Assembly: GCF_029846275.1 (NCBI RefSeq)
Contig: NZ_JARVWS010000002.1
Location: forward strand, 806,001 to 870,000
Length of the DNA stretch: 64,000 bases
Origin: Nocardioides sp. CER19
Lineage (GTDB): Bacteria; Actinomycetota; Actinomycetes; Propionibacteriales; Nocardioidaceae
Reading direction: 5' to 3'
Below, piece by piece: positions 1 through 8,985 of this stretch (position 1 is its first letter; the number at the start of each line of letters is the position of its first letter). A model generated the notes under the pieces. The model did not search any database, had not been told where the DNA came from, and saw only the letters and a program-made list of their open reading frames with translations. The position numbers were made by a program, and so were the translations under genes.

Positions 1-588
1 CTCGCTGCGCCAGCGCCCGAAGACCCGCTCCATCGTGGCCCCGAGGCCGGGCGCCTGCGCCGCGCTCCACACGACGACCGTCCCGCCCGGGCGCGTGGCG
101 CGCCTGGCCTGCTCCAGCGCCGCCGCCTCGTAGAGGTCGGCGTTGGCGTCGTGCACGAGGTAGCCGGGGCCGTTGTCGACGTCGAGCAGCACCAGGTCGT
201 ACGTCGACCCGGCGCTGACCGCCAGGACCTGCGCCACGTCCCCGACGGTCACCGTGACCCGCGGGTCGGCGAGCAGGTCGCTGCCCGGCACCGTCCCGTC
301 GCGCATCCAGCCGGGGAGCGCCTCCTCGATCTCGACGACGGTGACCCGCTCGACCCGCCCGTCCTCGAGCACGGCGCGCAGGGTGAAGCCCAGCCCCAGG
401 CCGCCGACCAGCACGGTCGCGGGGCGGGCGTGCAGCTCGAGCGCCCGGGTCGCGAGCGCCCGCTCGGTCGACGTCTCGACGGTGTCCATGACGAACACGC
501 CGTTGGCGCGCAGCTCCAGCGTCCCGTCGGGTCGTCGTCGGAGGACCAGCTCGCCCCGCTCGGACTCTGCGCGTGCGACCTCGTCCAC
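1..588 (-). CDS. Spermidine synthase-like methyltransferase-fold protein (partial)
   Basis: The minus-strand frame opens with GTG at 588 and runs off the left edge, giving 196 visible codons without a stop. It has a spermidine synthase-like Rossmann layout. A short beta N-terminus is followed by 'VLVGGLGLGF' (the glycine-rich nucleotide-binding loop), 'VTVVEIEEALPGW' with the acidic residue after strand 2, and 'YDLVLLDVDNGP' where PAPT enzymes carry a DxDxxxG element. Whether it is a true aminopropyltransferase or one of the common actinobacterial look-alikes cannot be settled, because the C-terminus lies outside the window. It is divergent from the GntR gene, with a 44-base gap holding that regulator's operator. 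Confidence 0.75.
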   Translation of the reverse strand, partial: MDEVARAESERGELVLRRRPDGTLELRANGVFVMDTVETSTERALATRALELHARPATVLVGGLGLGFTLRAVLEDGRVERVTVVEIEEALPGWMRDGTVPGSDLLADPRVTVTVGDVAQVLAVSAGSTYDLVLLDVDNGPGYLVHDANADLYEAAALEQARRATRPGGTVVVWSAAQAPGLGATMERVFGRWRSE

Positions 589-611
589 CGGACGATTGTC
601 TCATGCTGGTT

Positions 612-624
612 TGTTCTAGTAACA
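612..624. promoter_or_regulatory. TGTT-N5-AACA operator over the GntR gene promoter
   Basis: The 13-mer TGTTCTAGTAACA is an inverted repeat with TGTT/AACA arms. A wider GTTC (613-616) / GAAC (628-631) pair shares the region. It overlaps a TAACAT -10 box (620-625) that sits 7 bases before the ATG at 633. It is therefore well placed for autorepression by the YtrA-type regulator and could also affect the divergent gene. The role is inferred from symmetry and position only. Confidence 0.5.
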
Positions 625-632
625 TGCGAACT

Positions 633-986
633 ATGTTGCTGCGCGTCGATCCCGGCTCGAGCGTCGGGCTGGCCGAGCAGATCGCCGGCCAGGTCCGCGG
701 GCAGGTGGCGGACGGGGCGCTGCGGCCCGGTGACCGGCTCCCGCCGGCGCGGCAGCTCGCCGCCGGGCTGGACGTCAACATGCACACGGTGCTGCGCGCC
801 TACGCGATGCTCCGCGACGAGGGCCTGGTGGAGCTGCGCCGCGGTCGCGGTGCCCACGTCACGGCCGCCGCCAGCGAGCAGAGGACCGCTCTGCGCAACC
901 AGGTGCGCGAGGTGGTGTCGAGCGCCACCCGACTGGGGCTGTCCCGTGACGAGCTCCTGGACGAGATCAGGAAGGCATTCCCATGA
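633..986 (+). CDS. GntR-family (YtrA subfamily) transcriptional regulator
   Basis: A 117-residue protein: an N-terminal winged helix with 'LAEQIAGQVRGQVADGALRPGDRLPP' (split here for the motif: ARQLAAGLDVN then TVLRAYAMLRDEGL), the classic GntR DNA-binding layout, followed by only about 45 residues. That short tail without a ligand domain is typical of the YtrA subfamily. The ATG at 633 is chosen because TAACAT lies 7 bases upstream, as in leaderless actinobacterial genes; an in-frame ATG at 624 would sit inside that box. The stop overlaps the next gene's ATG (ATGA at 983-986). YtrA regulators usually repress a neighbouring membrane protein or ABC transporter gene, which fits the following DUF1648 protein. 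Confidence 0.85.
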   Translation: MLLRVDPGSSVGLAEQIAGQVRGQVADGALRPGDRLPPARQLAAGLDVNMHTVLRAYAMLRDEGLVELRRGRGAHVTAAASEQRTALRNQVREVVSSATRLGLSRDELLDEIRKAFP

Positions 987-1945
987 CGACACGGCTCCGG
1001 GCCCTCGCGGCCGCCACCGTGCTGGCGGTCGCGCCGACCGCCCTGCTGGTGGTCTGGCTGGTCGTGCGCGACGACCTGCCCGCGCGACTGGCGACCCACT
1101 TCGGCCTCGACGGCACCCCGAGCGCGTTCCAGCCCGCTGGTGTCTTCGTGGGCTGGATCCTGCCGCTCACCGCCGTGATCGCCGCGGCCGGCGTGGTCGT
1201 GGTGACCAGGCTCCGGGCGCCCGGCACCCCGGTGCTCGCCGGAGTCCTCGGCTACCTCGCCTGGCTCTTCGCAGCAGTCGGCGCGGACACCCTGCTGTCC
1301 GCCCGCGGGGTCGCCGACCCCGGGGACATCCGCTCCGGCGCCGGGCACATCCTCGCGCTGGTCGCGGTCGGCGCAGCCGCCGGACTGCTGGTCTGGCGCC
1401 TCACCCCCCTGGGGCCGCGGCCGGACACGACCGGGGAGCGTCCCCCGGCTGTCCCGGTCGCGCCGGGGGAGCGGGTGGTCTGGCTCGGCAGCGCGACTTC
1501 CACGGTCGCCGGTCGGATCGCCGGCGCCCTCGCCCTCGGCGGCATCGTGCTGTTGGCCCTGTCGTGGTTCGTCCCGAGCGACGCGTTCGTCCTGCTCGCC
1601 CTGGTCGGTGGCACCCTGCTGCTGGTGGCGCTGGCCGTCGGCTGGTGCCGCTGCGTGCACGTCAGGGTCGACAACGACGGCGTCGTAGCACGGCTCGGCG
1701 GACTGCCCTGGCCGGCGTTCGCGACGCCGATGGAGCGGATCGAGGGCGCGAGCGTCGAGATGATCGAGCCGCTGAGGTGGGGCGGATGGGGCTACCGCCT
1801 GGGGCCGCGCGGGTCGGCGATCGTCGTCCGCCGTGGCCCGGGGATCGTGCTGAGGCGGACGGGGCGGAGCGACCTCGCGATCACCGTCGACGACGCCGAG
1901 ACCGCGGCTGCGCTGGTCGACGGGCTGGTCGCCGTACGTCGCTGA
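983..1945 (+). CDS. DUF1648-type multi-pass membrane protein
   Basis: A 320-residue protein with an N-terminal membrane segment (about 5-27), then 'LPARLATHFGLDGTPSAF', the signature of DUF1648 (the LPxxxPxHF-like stretch in SdpI-type proteins). More hydrophobic segments lie near 55-80, 85-105, 120-140 and 175-220. A C-terminal soluble part of about 90 residues resembles a small beta domain ('VHVRVDNDGVVARLGGLPWPAF'). It overlaps the GntR gene by 4 bases, so the two are translationally coupled. The function is unknown; related proteins are linked to cell-envelope stress or peptide immunity. The pairing with a YtrA regulator is common in this phylum. Confidence 0.75.
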   Translation: MTTRLRALAAATVLAVAPTALLVVWLVVRDDLPARLATHFGLDGTPSAFQPAGVFVGWILPLTAVIAAAGVVVVTRLRAPGTPVLAGVLGYLAWLFAAVGADTLLSARGVADPGDIRSGAGHILALVAVGAAAGLLVWRLTPLGPRPDTTGERPPAVPVAPGERVVWLGSATSTVAGRIAGALALGGIVLLALSWFVPSDAFVLLALVGGTLLLVALAVGWCRCVHVRVDNDGVVARLGGLPWPAFATPMERIEGASVEMIEPLRWGGWGYRLGPRGSAIVVRRGPGIVLRRTGRSDLAITVDDAETAAALVDGLVAVRR

Positions 1946-1996
1946 CGTCGGCGGTCGGCGCGCCCCTGATCGGCGCCGGCCGGGAATGATGCGGGC

Positions 1997-3739
1997 ATGG
2001 ACATCGCGCTCATCGCGGTCATCGGCGTCTGCTGCATCGCGGCGGTCGACGTCTTCTCGTCGCGTCTCGGCGTCGCGGCGCCGCTCCTGCTCGTCCTCGT
2101 CGGAGTCGTGGTCAGCCTGGTGCCCGGCGTGCCCACCATCGAGGTGGAGCCGGAGGTGATCCTCGCCGGCGTGCTGCCGCCGTTGCTCTACTCGGCGGCG
2201 GTCTCGATGCCGGCGATGGACTTCCGACGCGACCTGCGCGCGATCAGCGGCCTGTCGGTCGTGCTCGTCGTCATCAGCTCGCTGGTGCTCGGGGTGTTCC
2301 TCACGTGGGCGATCGACGGCATCGACCTGGCGACCGGCATCGCGCTCGGCGCGATCATCAGCCCGACCGACGCCGTCGCCACGTCGATCGCCCGCCGGCT
2401 CGGCGTACCCCCGCGGGTCATCACCGTCCTCGACGGCGAGAGCCTGCTCAACGACGCGACCGCGCTGGTGCTGCTGCGCTCGGCGATCGCCGCGACCGGG
2501 GTGGGCGTGTCGCTCCTGGGTGTCGCCGGCGACTTCGTCTGGGCGGTGGTGGCCGCGGTCGTCGTCGGCGTCGTGGTCGGCTGGGCCAACCTGCGGGTGC
2601 GGGCGCACGTCGAGGACGCGGTCGTGAGCACGGCGATCTCGTTCGCGGTCCCGTTCGTGGCCTACCTGCCGGTCGAGCACCTGGGCGGGTCCGGCCTGGT
2701 CGCCGCCGTCACGGCCGGCCTGTTCACCGGCCAGGGCGCCCCGCGGCACCTCCCGCCTCGTCACCGGCTCGCCGAGGACCAGAACTGGCGCACCGTCGAG
2801 CTGCTGCTCGAGGGCGGCGTCTTCCTCCTCATGGGCCTCCAGCTGCGTGGCGTCGTCGAGGACGTGCAGGACGCGCACGGCGTCCTCACCGCGGTGTGGA
2901 TCGCCGCGGTGGCCGCGCTGCTCGTCAACCTCGTCCGGACCGTGTACGTCGTCCCGCTGCTCGCCAGGCTGCACCGGCGAGCCGCCCGGGCCGGTGGCCG
3001 CCGACCGCAGGTAGCGGCGATCGGCTCCCGGCTCGACGCGGGGGAGCTGCAGCCGCCCAGACGGCGCAACGAGCGTCGAGCCGAGCACCACGAGGAGCGC
3101 GTCGCGTGGCGAGCGGAGATGCTGCGCACGAGGATCCGGCGCAGCCTCGCCGACATCGACTACCTGGCCGGGGCGCCGATGGGCGTGCGTGAGGGCGCGG
3201 TCCTGGTGTGGGCCGGCATGCGCGGTGCCGTCACCGTCGCGGCGGCCCAGACGCTCCCTCGCGACACGCCGCAGCGCTCGCTGCTCGTCCTCGTCGCGTT
3301 CGCCGTCGCCGCCGGCACCCTGCTCGTGCAGGGCGGCACGCTGCCCTGGCTGGTCCGCCGGCTGGGGCTCGCGACCGGTCAGACGGACGACGACCCCGAT
3401 CGGCTGGCACTCCTGGAGCTGCTGTCGGCCGCCGCCGAGTCGACGCTGGACGACCCCGACCTGCGCCGTCGCGACGGGTCGGCGTACGACCCGAGGGTGC
3501 TGCGACAGATGCGGCGCCGCAACGTGCTCCCCGAGGAGGAGGCGGACTACGAGGCGGCCCGTGAGCTCGGCGACCAGTACACCGAGCTGCGGCTGCGCGT
3601 CATCGACGCCATGCGCGAGTCGCTGCTGCAGGCCCGCTCCGACGGCGTCTACGCCTCCGCCACCATGGAGGAGACGCTCCGGATCCTCGACGCCGAGCAG
3701 ATCACCACCGAGCTGCGCGGTGGGCGGGTGGAGGAGTGA
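1997..3739 (+). CDS. CPA1-family Na+/H+ antiporter
   Basis: A 580-residue protein with about 12 membrane segments in the first 430 residues and a charged cytoplasmic C-terminal tail. The diagnostic motifs are 'ALGAIISPTDAVATS', with the paired ion-binding region of CPA1 exchangers, and 'LDGESLLNDATALV', with the conserved ND pair. A loop rich in Arg and Glu (about 325-375) separates the last core helices, including 'GMRGAVTVAAAQTLP'. It should exchange cytoplasmic Na+ or K+ for protons across the plasma membrane. It stands alone, 51 bases after the DUF1648 gene. The start is the ATG at 1997; no clear Shine-Dalgarno sequence is seen. Confidence 0.92.
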   Translation: MDIALIAVIGVCCIAAVDVFSSRLGVAAPLLLVLVGVVVSLVPGVPTIEVEPEVILAGVLPPLLYSAAVSMPAMDFRRDLRAISGLSVVLVVISSLVLGVFLTWAIDGIDLATGIALGAIISPTDAVATSIARRLGVPPRVITVLDGESLLNDATALVLLRSAIAATGVGVSLLGVAGDFVWAVVAAVVVGVVVGWANLRVRAHVEDAVVSTAISFAVPFVAYLPVEHLGGSGLVAAVTAGLFTGQGAPRHLPPRHRLAEDQNWRTVELLLEGGVFLLMGLQLRGVVEDVQDAHGVLTAVWIAAVAALLVNLVRTVYVVPLLARLHRRAARAGGRRPQVAAIGSRLDAGELQPPRRRNERRAEHHEERVAWRAEMLRTRIRRSLADIDYLAGAPMGVREGAVLVWAGMRGAVTVAAAQTLPRDTPQRSLLVLVAFAVAAGTLLVQGGTLPWLVRRLGLATGQTDDDPDRLALLELLSAAAESTLDDPDLRRRDGSAYDPRVLRQMRRRNVLPEEEADYEAARELGDQYTELRLRVIDAMRESLLQARSDGVYASATMEETLRILDAEQITTELRGGRVEE

Positions 3740-3817
3740 GGCGCCGCGTCCGTGGGTCCCGGCCAGGGCGCGCACGGACGCCTGAATGTGGCTCTGCGGA
3801 CGCGGGTAACGGTCCCC

Positions 3818-4126
3818 ATGACCGATCCGAGCGACCCCACTCCCGAGCGCCCCGGCATGCAGGACGAGACCGCTGCCCACCCCGGCACACCCCGCGAGTC
3901 CGAGGCCGAGGAGACGAGCGGCCAGGTGTCCGAGGCCGGCGGCCTGGGAGGCGGCGCGATCAGCGACGGTGACAGCGTCGTCGGCTCTCCGTCGGGCGAG
4001 AGCGGACAGACCGATCGCGGCGCGGTCGGCCCCGACGGTGTCCCCCCGGAGAACCGGCGCGACAACGACTTCAAGAAGCCCGGCCCCAAGCACCGCCGGG
4101 CTGACGAGTCGGTCGACGACGCCTAG
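3818..4126 (+). CDS. Small acidic, glycine-rich disordered protein
   Basis: A 102-residue hydrophilic protein without membrane segments or recognisable domain. It is rich in Gly, Ser, Glu, Asp and Pro and ends in a basic-then-acidic tail ('KKPGPKHRRADESVDD'). Codon use matches its neighbours, so it is probably real. The ATG at 3818 is preferred over an upstream in-frame ATG at 3752 because GGGTAA (3805-3810) lies 7 bases before it, resembling the -10 of SigB/SigF-type stress promoters. That promoter reading is tentative because no convincing -35 is visible. The function is unknown. Confidence 0.6.
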   Translation: MTDPSDPTPERPGMQDETAAHPGTPRESEAEETSGQVSEAGGLGGGAISDGDSVVGSPSGESGQTDRGAVGPDGVPPENRRDNDFKKPGPKHRRADESVDDA

Positions 4127-4304
4127 GCCGCACCACGAGCGGCCGGTCGGGTGGTAGCCGGACCTCCCAGCCCCCACGCCACGAGTCTCGGACAGACACC
4201 GGACCGGCGCTGTGCGTCATCCCCAGGCCACTCGATGCGGGCCCCGGCGGCGACGGGCCGAGCGGGTCGGCGTGTCGGACGCCCGGTGCGCATCGACCGG
4301 CCCG

Positions 4305-6002
<1,698 letters not shown>

Positions 6003-6011
6003 GGCGAGCAA

Positions 6012-6054
6012 CATTAACGCCGCCCGTGGACGCGCCGGGCAAAAGGTCCCTTTT
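6012..6054 (-). promoter_or_regulatory. Fumarase promoter with AAAAGG-TC-CCTTTT palindrome
   Basis: On the minus strand, TAATGT at 6017-6012 is a -10 box 8 bases before the GTG at 6002. Upstream lies an AT-rich palindrome, AAAAGGTCCCTTTT (6041-6054), flanked by CCGG on both sides, conspicuous in this GC-rich DNA. It overlaps the expected -35 region, so it may be a regulator site. The regulator is unknown. Confidence 0.4.
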
Positions 6055-6081
6055 TCCGGGTAGAACGAGGTCCAATCGGAT

Positions 6082-6107
6082 GCGTGACCTGCACTTACGG
6101 GTCACGC
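6082..6107. promoter_or_regulatory. GCGTGACC-N10-GGTCACGC inverted repeat upstream of the polyamine-type ABC operon
   Basis: A perfect 8-bp inverted repeat with a 10-base spacer, centred near 6094, about 95 bases before the binding-protein ATG and between it and the divergent fumarase gene. The length and symmetry suit a dimeric helix-turn-helix repressor or activator. No regulator gene is adjacent. An RNA hairpin in the leader is the other possibility. Confidence 0.5.
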
Positions 6108-6187
6108 TACGTTTCCCTCCCAGACCACGGGCTGCGACAGCGTCCGCCCTCGGTGACACGAGACACCGAGTCCCCGACAGGAGAGTC

Positions 6188-7303
6188 ATGAAGATCCGAT
6201 CAACACTCGTCGCGCTCACCGCGCTGGCGACCGTCTCGGCCATGGCGGCGTGCTCGGCGCCGGAGAAGAAGAAGGACAGCGCGACCGCTGATGCGGCGTC
6301 GGCGACCTCAGCCGACGACTTCGGCAGCATGGACAAGCTCGTCGCGGCCGCGAAGAAGGAAGGCGCGCTCAACGTGATCGCGCTGCCGCCCGACTGGGCC
6401 AACTACGGCAAGATCATCGAGGGCTTCACCAAGAAGTACGGCATCAAGGTCAACTCCGCACAGCCCGACGCCTCCAGTCAGGAGGAGATCGACGCGGCGA
6501 AGCAGCTCAAGGGTCGCGACACCGCGCCCGACGTGTTCGACGTCGGCCAGGCCGTCGCGCTGGCCAACCTCGACCAGTTCGCGCCCTACAAGGTGGCCAC
6601 CTGGGACGACATCCCGGAGGCGTTCAAGCAGGCGGACGGCACGGCGGTCAACGACTACGGCGGTTACATGGCGCTCGGCTACGACTCGGCCAAGGTCCCC
6701 GACATCACGAGCCTCGACGACCTGATGAAGCCGGCCTTCAAGGGCAAGGTCGCTCTCAACGGCGACCCGACGCAGGCCAACGCCGCGCTCAACGCCGTCC
6801 GGATGGTCTCCATCGCGAAGGGCGGGAGCTCCTCCGACATCGCGCCCGGCGTCGACTTCTTCAAGCAGCTCAAGAAGGCCGGCAACTTCGTGCCCGTCGA
6901 CGCCACCGACGAGACGATCCTCTCCGGCCAGACGCCGGTCGTCTTCAACTGGGACTACCTCAACGCCGCCACGACGGCGAAGCTGCCGACCTGGAAGGTC
7001 TACGTCCCCGAGGGCTCCCCGGTGGCGGGCTACTACTTCCAGGCCGTGAGCAAGGACGCCGTCCACCCGGCCGCGGCCCGGCTCTGGGAGGAGTACCTCT
7101 ACTCCGACGAGGGCCAGAACCTCTGGCTCGGCGGTGGCGCCCGCCCGGTCCGTGCCGACGCGATGGCCTCGGCCGGCACGATCGACAAGGCGGCGTACGA
7201 CAAGCTGCCGCCGGTCTCGGGCGACCCGGTCCTGCCGACGCCCGACGATGACGCCAAGGTGGCCGACTACCTGGGCAAGAACTGGGCCAAGGCGATCGGC
7301 TGA
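6188..7303 (+). CDS. Polyamine-type ABC transporter substrate-binding lipoprotein
   Basis: A 371-residue extracytoplasmic solute-binding protein of the PotD/spermidine-putrescine class. The signal peptide 'MKIRSTLVALTALATV' leads to a lipobox ending 'AMAAC', placing the lipidated Cys near residue 19. A short Lys/Ala/Asp linker follows, then the two-lobed binding domain ('GALNVIALPPDWANYGKII', 'PDVFDVGQAVALANL', 'VVFNWDYLNAATTA'). A GGAG Shine-Dalgarno sits just before the ATG at 6188. It is the first gene of a four-gene importer operon. The true substrate (polyamine, amino acid derivative, iron or thiamine-type) is not fixed by sequence. Confidence 0.88.
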   Translation: MKIRSTLVALTALATVSAMAACSAPEKKKDSATADAASATSADDFGSMDKLVAAAKKEGALNVIALPPDWANYGKIIEGFTKKYGIKVNSAQPDASSQEEIDAAKQLKGRDTAPDVFDVGQAVALANLDQFAPYKVATWDDIPEAFKQADGTAVNDYGGYMALGYDSAKVPDITSLDDLMKPAFKGKVALNGDPTQANAALNAVRMVSIAKGGSSSDIAPGVDFFKQLKKAGNFVPVDATDETILSGQTPVVFNWDYLNAATTAKLPTWKVYVPEGSPVAGYYFQAVSKDAVHPAAARLWEEYLYSDEGQNLWLGGGARPVRADAMASAGTIDKAAYDKLPPVSGDPVLPTPDDDAKVADYLGKNWAKAIG

Positions 7304-7305
7304 CC

Positions 7306-8217
7306 TTGGCCACCCAGCCCATCACGCTCGCCGAGCCTGTCGAGGACACACCCCGACAGGCTCGGCGAGGGTATGCCGGGGCACTGCCGGTCCTCGGCCT
7401 GCTCCCGTTCCTCGCCTACATCGTCGTGTTCATGGTGATCCCGACGATCAACGTCGCCGTGGGCGCGTTCCGCGACAACGACGGGGCCTTCACGTCCGAC
7501 AACGTCAGCGGCCTGTTCGACGCCACCATGCTGCACACGCTCTGGAACAGCGTGGTCGTCTCCGGGGTGAGCGCCGTGCTCGGCGGCGTGCTCGGCGTCG
7601 TGCTCGCGTCGATCATCGTGGCGGCGCCGGCGACCAGCCTGCTGCGCCGCATGGTCATGGCGATCGCGAGCGTCTTCGCGCAGTTCGGCGGCGTCAACCT
7701 GGCCTTCGCGTTCATCGCCACGGTCGGCGCCCAGGGCGTCCTCACCGTCTGGCTGCGGGGCCACGGCGGCTTCGACCTGTACGGCAACGGCTGGCTCTAC
7801 GGCGTGTGGGGACTCGTCCTCGTCTACCTGTACTTCCAGATCCCGCTGATGGTCGTGGTGTTCATCCCGGCCCTCGAGGGGCTCAAGCCGCAGTGGCGCG
7901 AGGCAGCGGTCAGCCTGGGCGCGAGTCGCCGGCAGTACCTCACCGGGGTCGCCGTTCCGCTGCTGCGCCCGGCGTTCCTCGGCAGCGTGCTGCTGCTCTT
8001 CGCCAACGCGTTCGCCGCCTACGCGACGGCGGCCGCGCTGGTCAGCCAGGGCCAGATCATCCTGCCCCTCATGATCCGCGCCGGCCTCACCAGCGAGGTC
8101 CTGCTCGGCCGCCAGCACCTGGCCTACGCGATCGCGCTGGAGATGATCGTCGTCGTCGCGATCGTCATGACGGCGTACGCGCTGCTGCTGCGCCGCGCCG
8201 CGAGGTGGCTGCGATGA
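7306..8217 (+). CDS. ABC transporter permease (PotB-like)
   Basis: A 303-residue inner-membrane permease with six or seven hydrophobic segments. The EAA loop is 'WREAAVSLGASRRQYLTGVAVPLLRPAFLGS', broken here only for naming; it contacts the ATPase. The frame has no ATG before the first helix. TTG at 7306, two bases after the previous stop, is the only plausible start. The N-terminal residues 8-22 are encoded by a large perfect inverted repeat (7327-7369), so the cytoplasmic tail is partly repeat-derived. It pairs with the next permease. Confidence 0.88.
   Translation: MATQPITLAEPVEDTPRQARRGYAGALPVLGLLPFLAYIVVFMVIPTINVAVGAFRDNDGAFTSDNVSGLFDATMLHTLWNSVVVSGVSAVLGGVLGVVLASIIVAAPATSLLRRMVMAIASVFAQFGGVNLAFAFIATVGAQGVLTVWLRGHGGFDLYGNGWLYGVWGLVLVYLYFQIPLMVVVFIPALEGLKPQWREAAVSLGASRRQYLTGVAVPLLRPAFLGSVLLLFANAFAAYATAAALVSQGQIILPLMIRAGLTSEVLLGRQHLAYAIALEMIVVVAIVMTAYALLLRRAARWLR
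7327..7369. repeat. 16-bp perfect inverted repeat, REP-like, inside the permease start
   Basis: CTCGCCGAGCCTGTCG (7327-7342) and its exact reverse complement (7354-7369) flank 11 bases. The core CGAGCCTGTCGAG (7332-7344) recurs at 60028-60040, so this is a dispersed element. As RNA it would form a very stable hairpin 20 bases after the TTG start, immediately behind the binding-protein gene. There it could damp expression of the downstream permeases or protect the upstream transcript end. Confidence 0.8.
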
Positions 8218-8984
8218 CCTGGGTCGGGCGCAGCGTCCGCGGCCTGGTGCTGCTCGCGTTCGCGGTGTTCTTCCTCGTCCCGCTCTGGGCGCTGCTCGAC
8301 CTCAGCACCAAGCAGGTCGTCACCGGTGGGCGCACCGGTGCGCACTGGAAGGCGCTCGTCGAGAACGAGCAGATGCGCTCCGCGATCATCACCTCGCTCG
8401 AGCTCGCGGTGCTCACCGTCGTGCTGATGCTGGTGCTGCTCCTCCCGACGATGATCTGGGTGCGGCTGCGCGTGCCGCGGGCCAACCGGCTCGTGGAGTT
8501 CCTGTGCCTGCTGCCGCTCACCGTGCCACCGCTGGTCATCGTCGTCGGCATCAACGGCGTCTACTCGTGGGTGAACTACTTCTTGGGCGGTTCGCCGCTG
8601 ACGCTGACGTTCGTCTACGTCGTGCTGGTGCTGCCGTTCGCCTACCGGGCACTCGACGCCTCCCTGTCGGCGATCGATGTGACGACCCTGGCGGAGGCGG
8701 CCCGCTCGCTCGGTGCGGGGTGGTTCACCGTGATCGCCCGGGTGGTCGCTCCCAACATGCTCAGCGGCGTGCTCTCGGCCGCGTTCATCGGCGTCGCGCT
8801 CGTGCTGGGGGAGTACACCTTCTCCTCGCTGATGCACTTCGACACGCTCCCGGTGACGATCGTGCTGCTCGGGAAGAGCGACACCGGCGCCTCCATGGCG
8901 GCCGCGCTGGCCACCATGCTTCTCACCGCCCTGCTGCTCGTGGCGCTGTCGCTGCTCGACCGGCGCCGCTCGGAAAGGAACTGA
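8214..8984 (+). CDS. ABC transporter permease (PotC-like)
   Basis: A 256-residue permease with about six membrane segments and the EAA motif 'LAEAARSLGAGWFTVIARVVAPNM' (shortened to its core EAARSLGAG). The ATG at 8214 overlaps the previous stop (ATGA), indicating translational coupling within the polyamine-type importer. 'LPFAYRALDASLSAID' precedes the EAA loop as in PotC/CysW-type partners. It forms the channel with the PotB-like protein. Confidence 0.9.
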   Translation: MTWVGRSVRGLVLLAFAVFFLVPLWALLDLSTKQVVTGGRTGAHWKALVENEQMRSAIITSLELAVLTVVLMLVLLLPTMIWVRLRVPRANRLVEFLCLLPLTVPPLVIVVGINGVYSWVNYFLGGSPLTLTFVYVVLVLPFAYRALDASLSAIDVTTLAEAARSLGAGWFTVIARVVAPNMLSGVLSAAFIGVALVLGEYTFSSLMHFDTLPVTIVLLGKSDTGASMAAALATMLLTALLLVALSLLDRRRSERN

Positions 8985-8985
8985 C

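Noticed and set aside
151..1989. A long plus-strand open frame across the first genes
   Set aside because: It crosses a divergent promoter and two real genes in other frames, with low-complexity Arg/Pro-rich product.
800..4177. A minus-strand open frame of more than 1,100 codons opposite the GntR, DUF1648 and antiporter genes
   Set aside because: It is antisense to three well-supported genes, has an Arg/Gly/Asp/His-rich composition and no domain. It is a GC-bias shadow.
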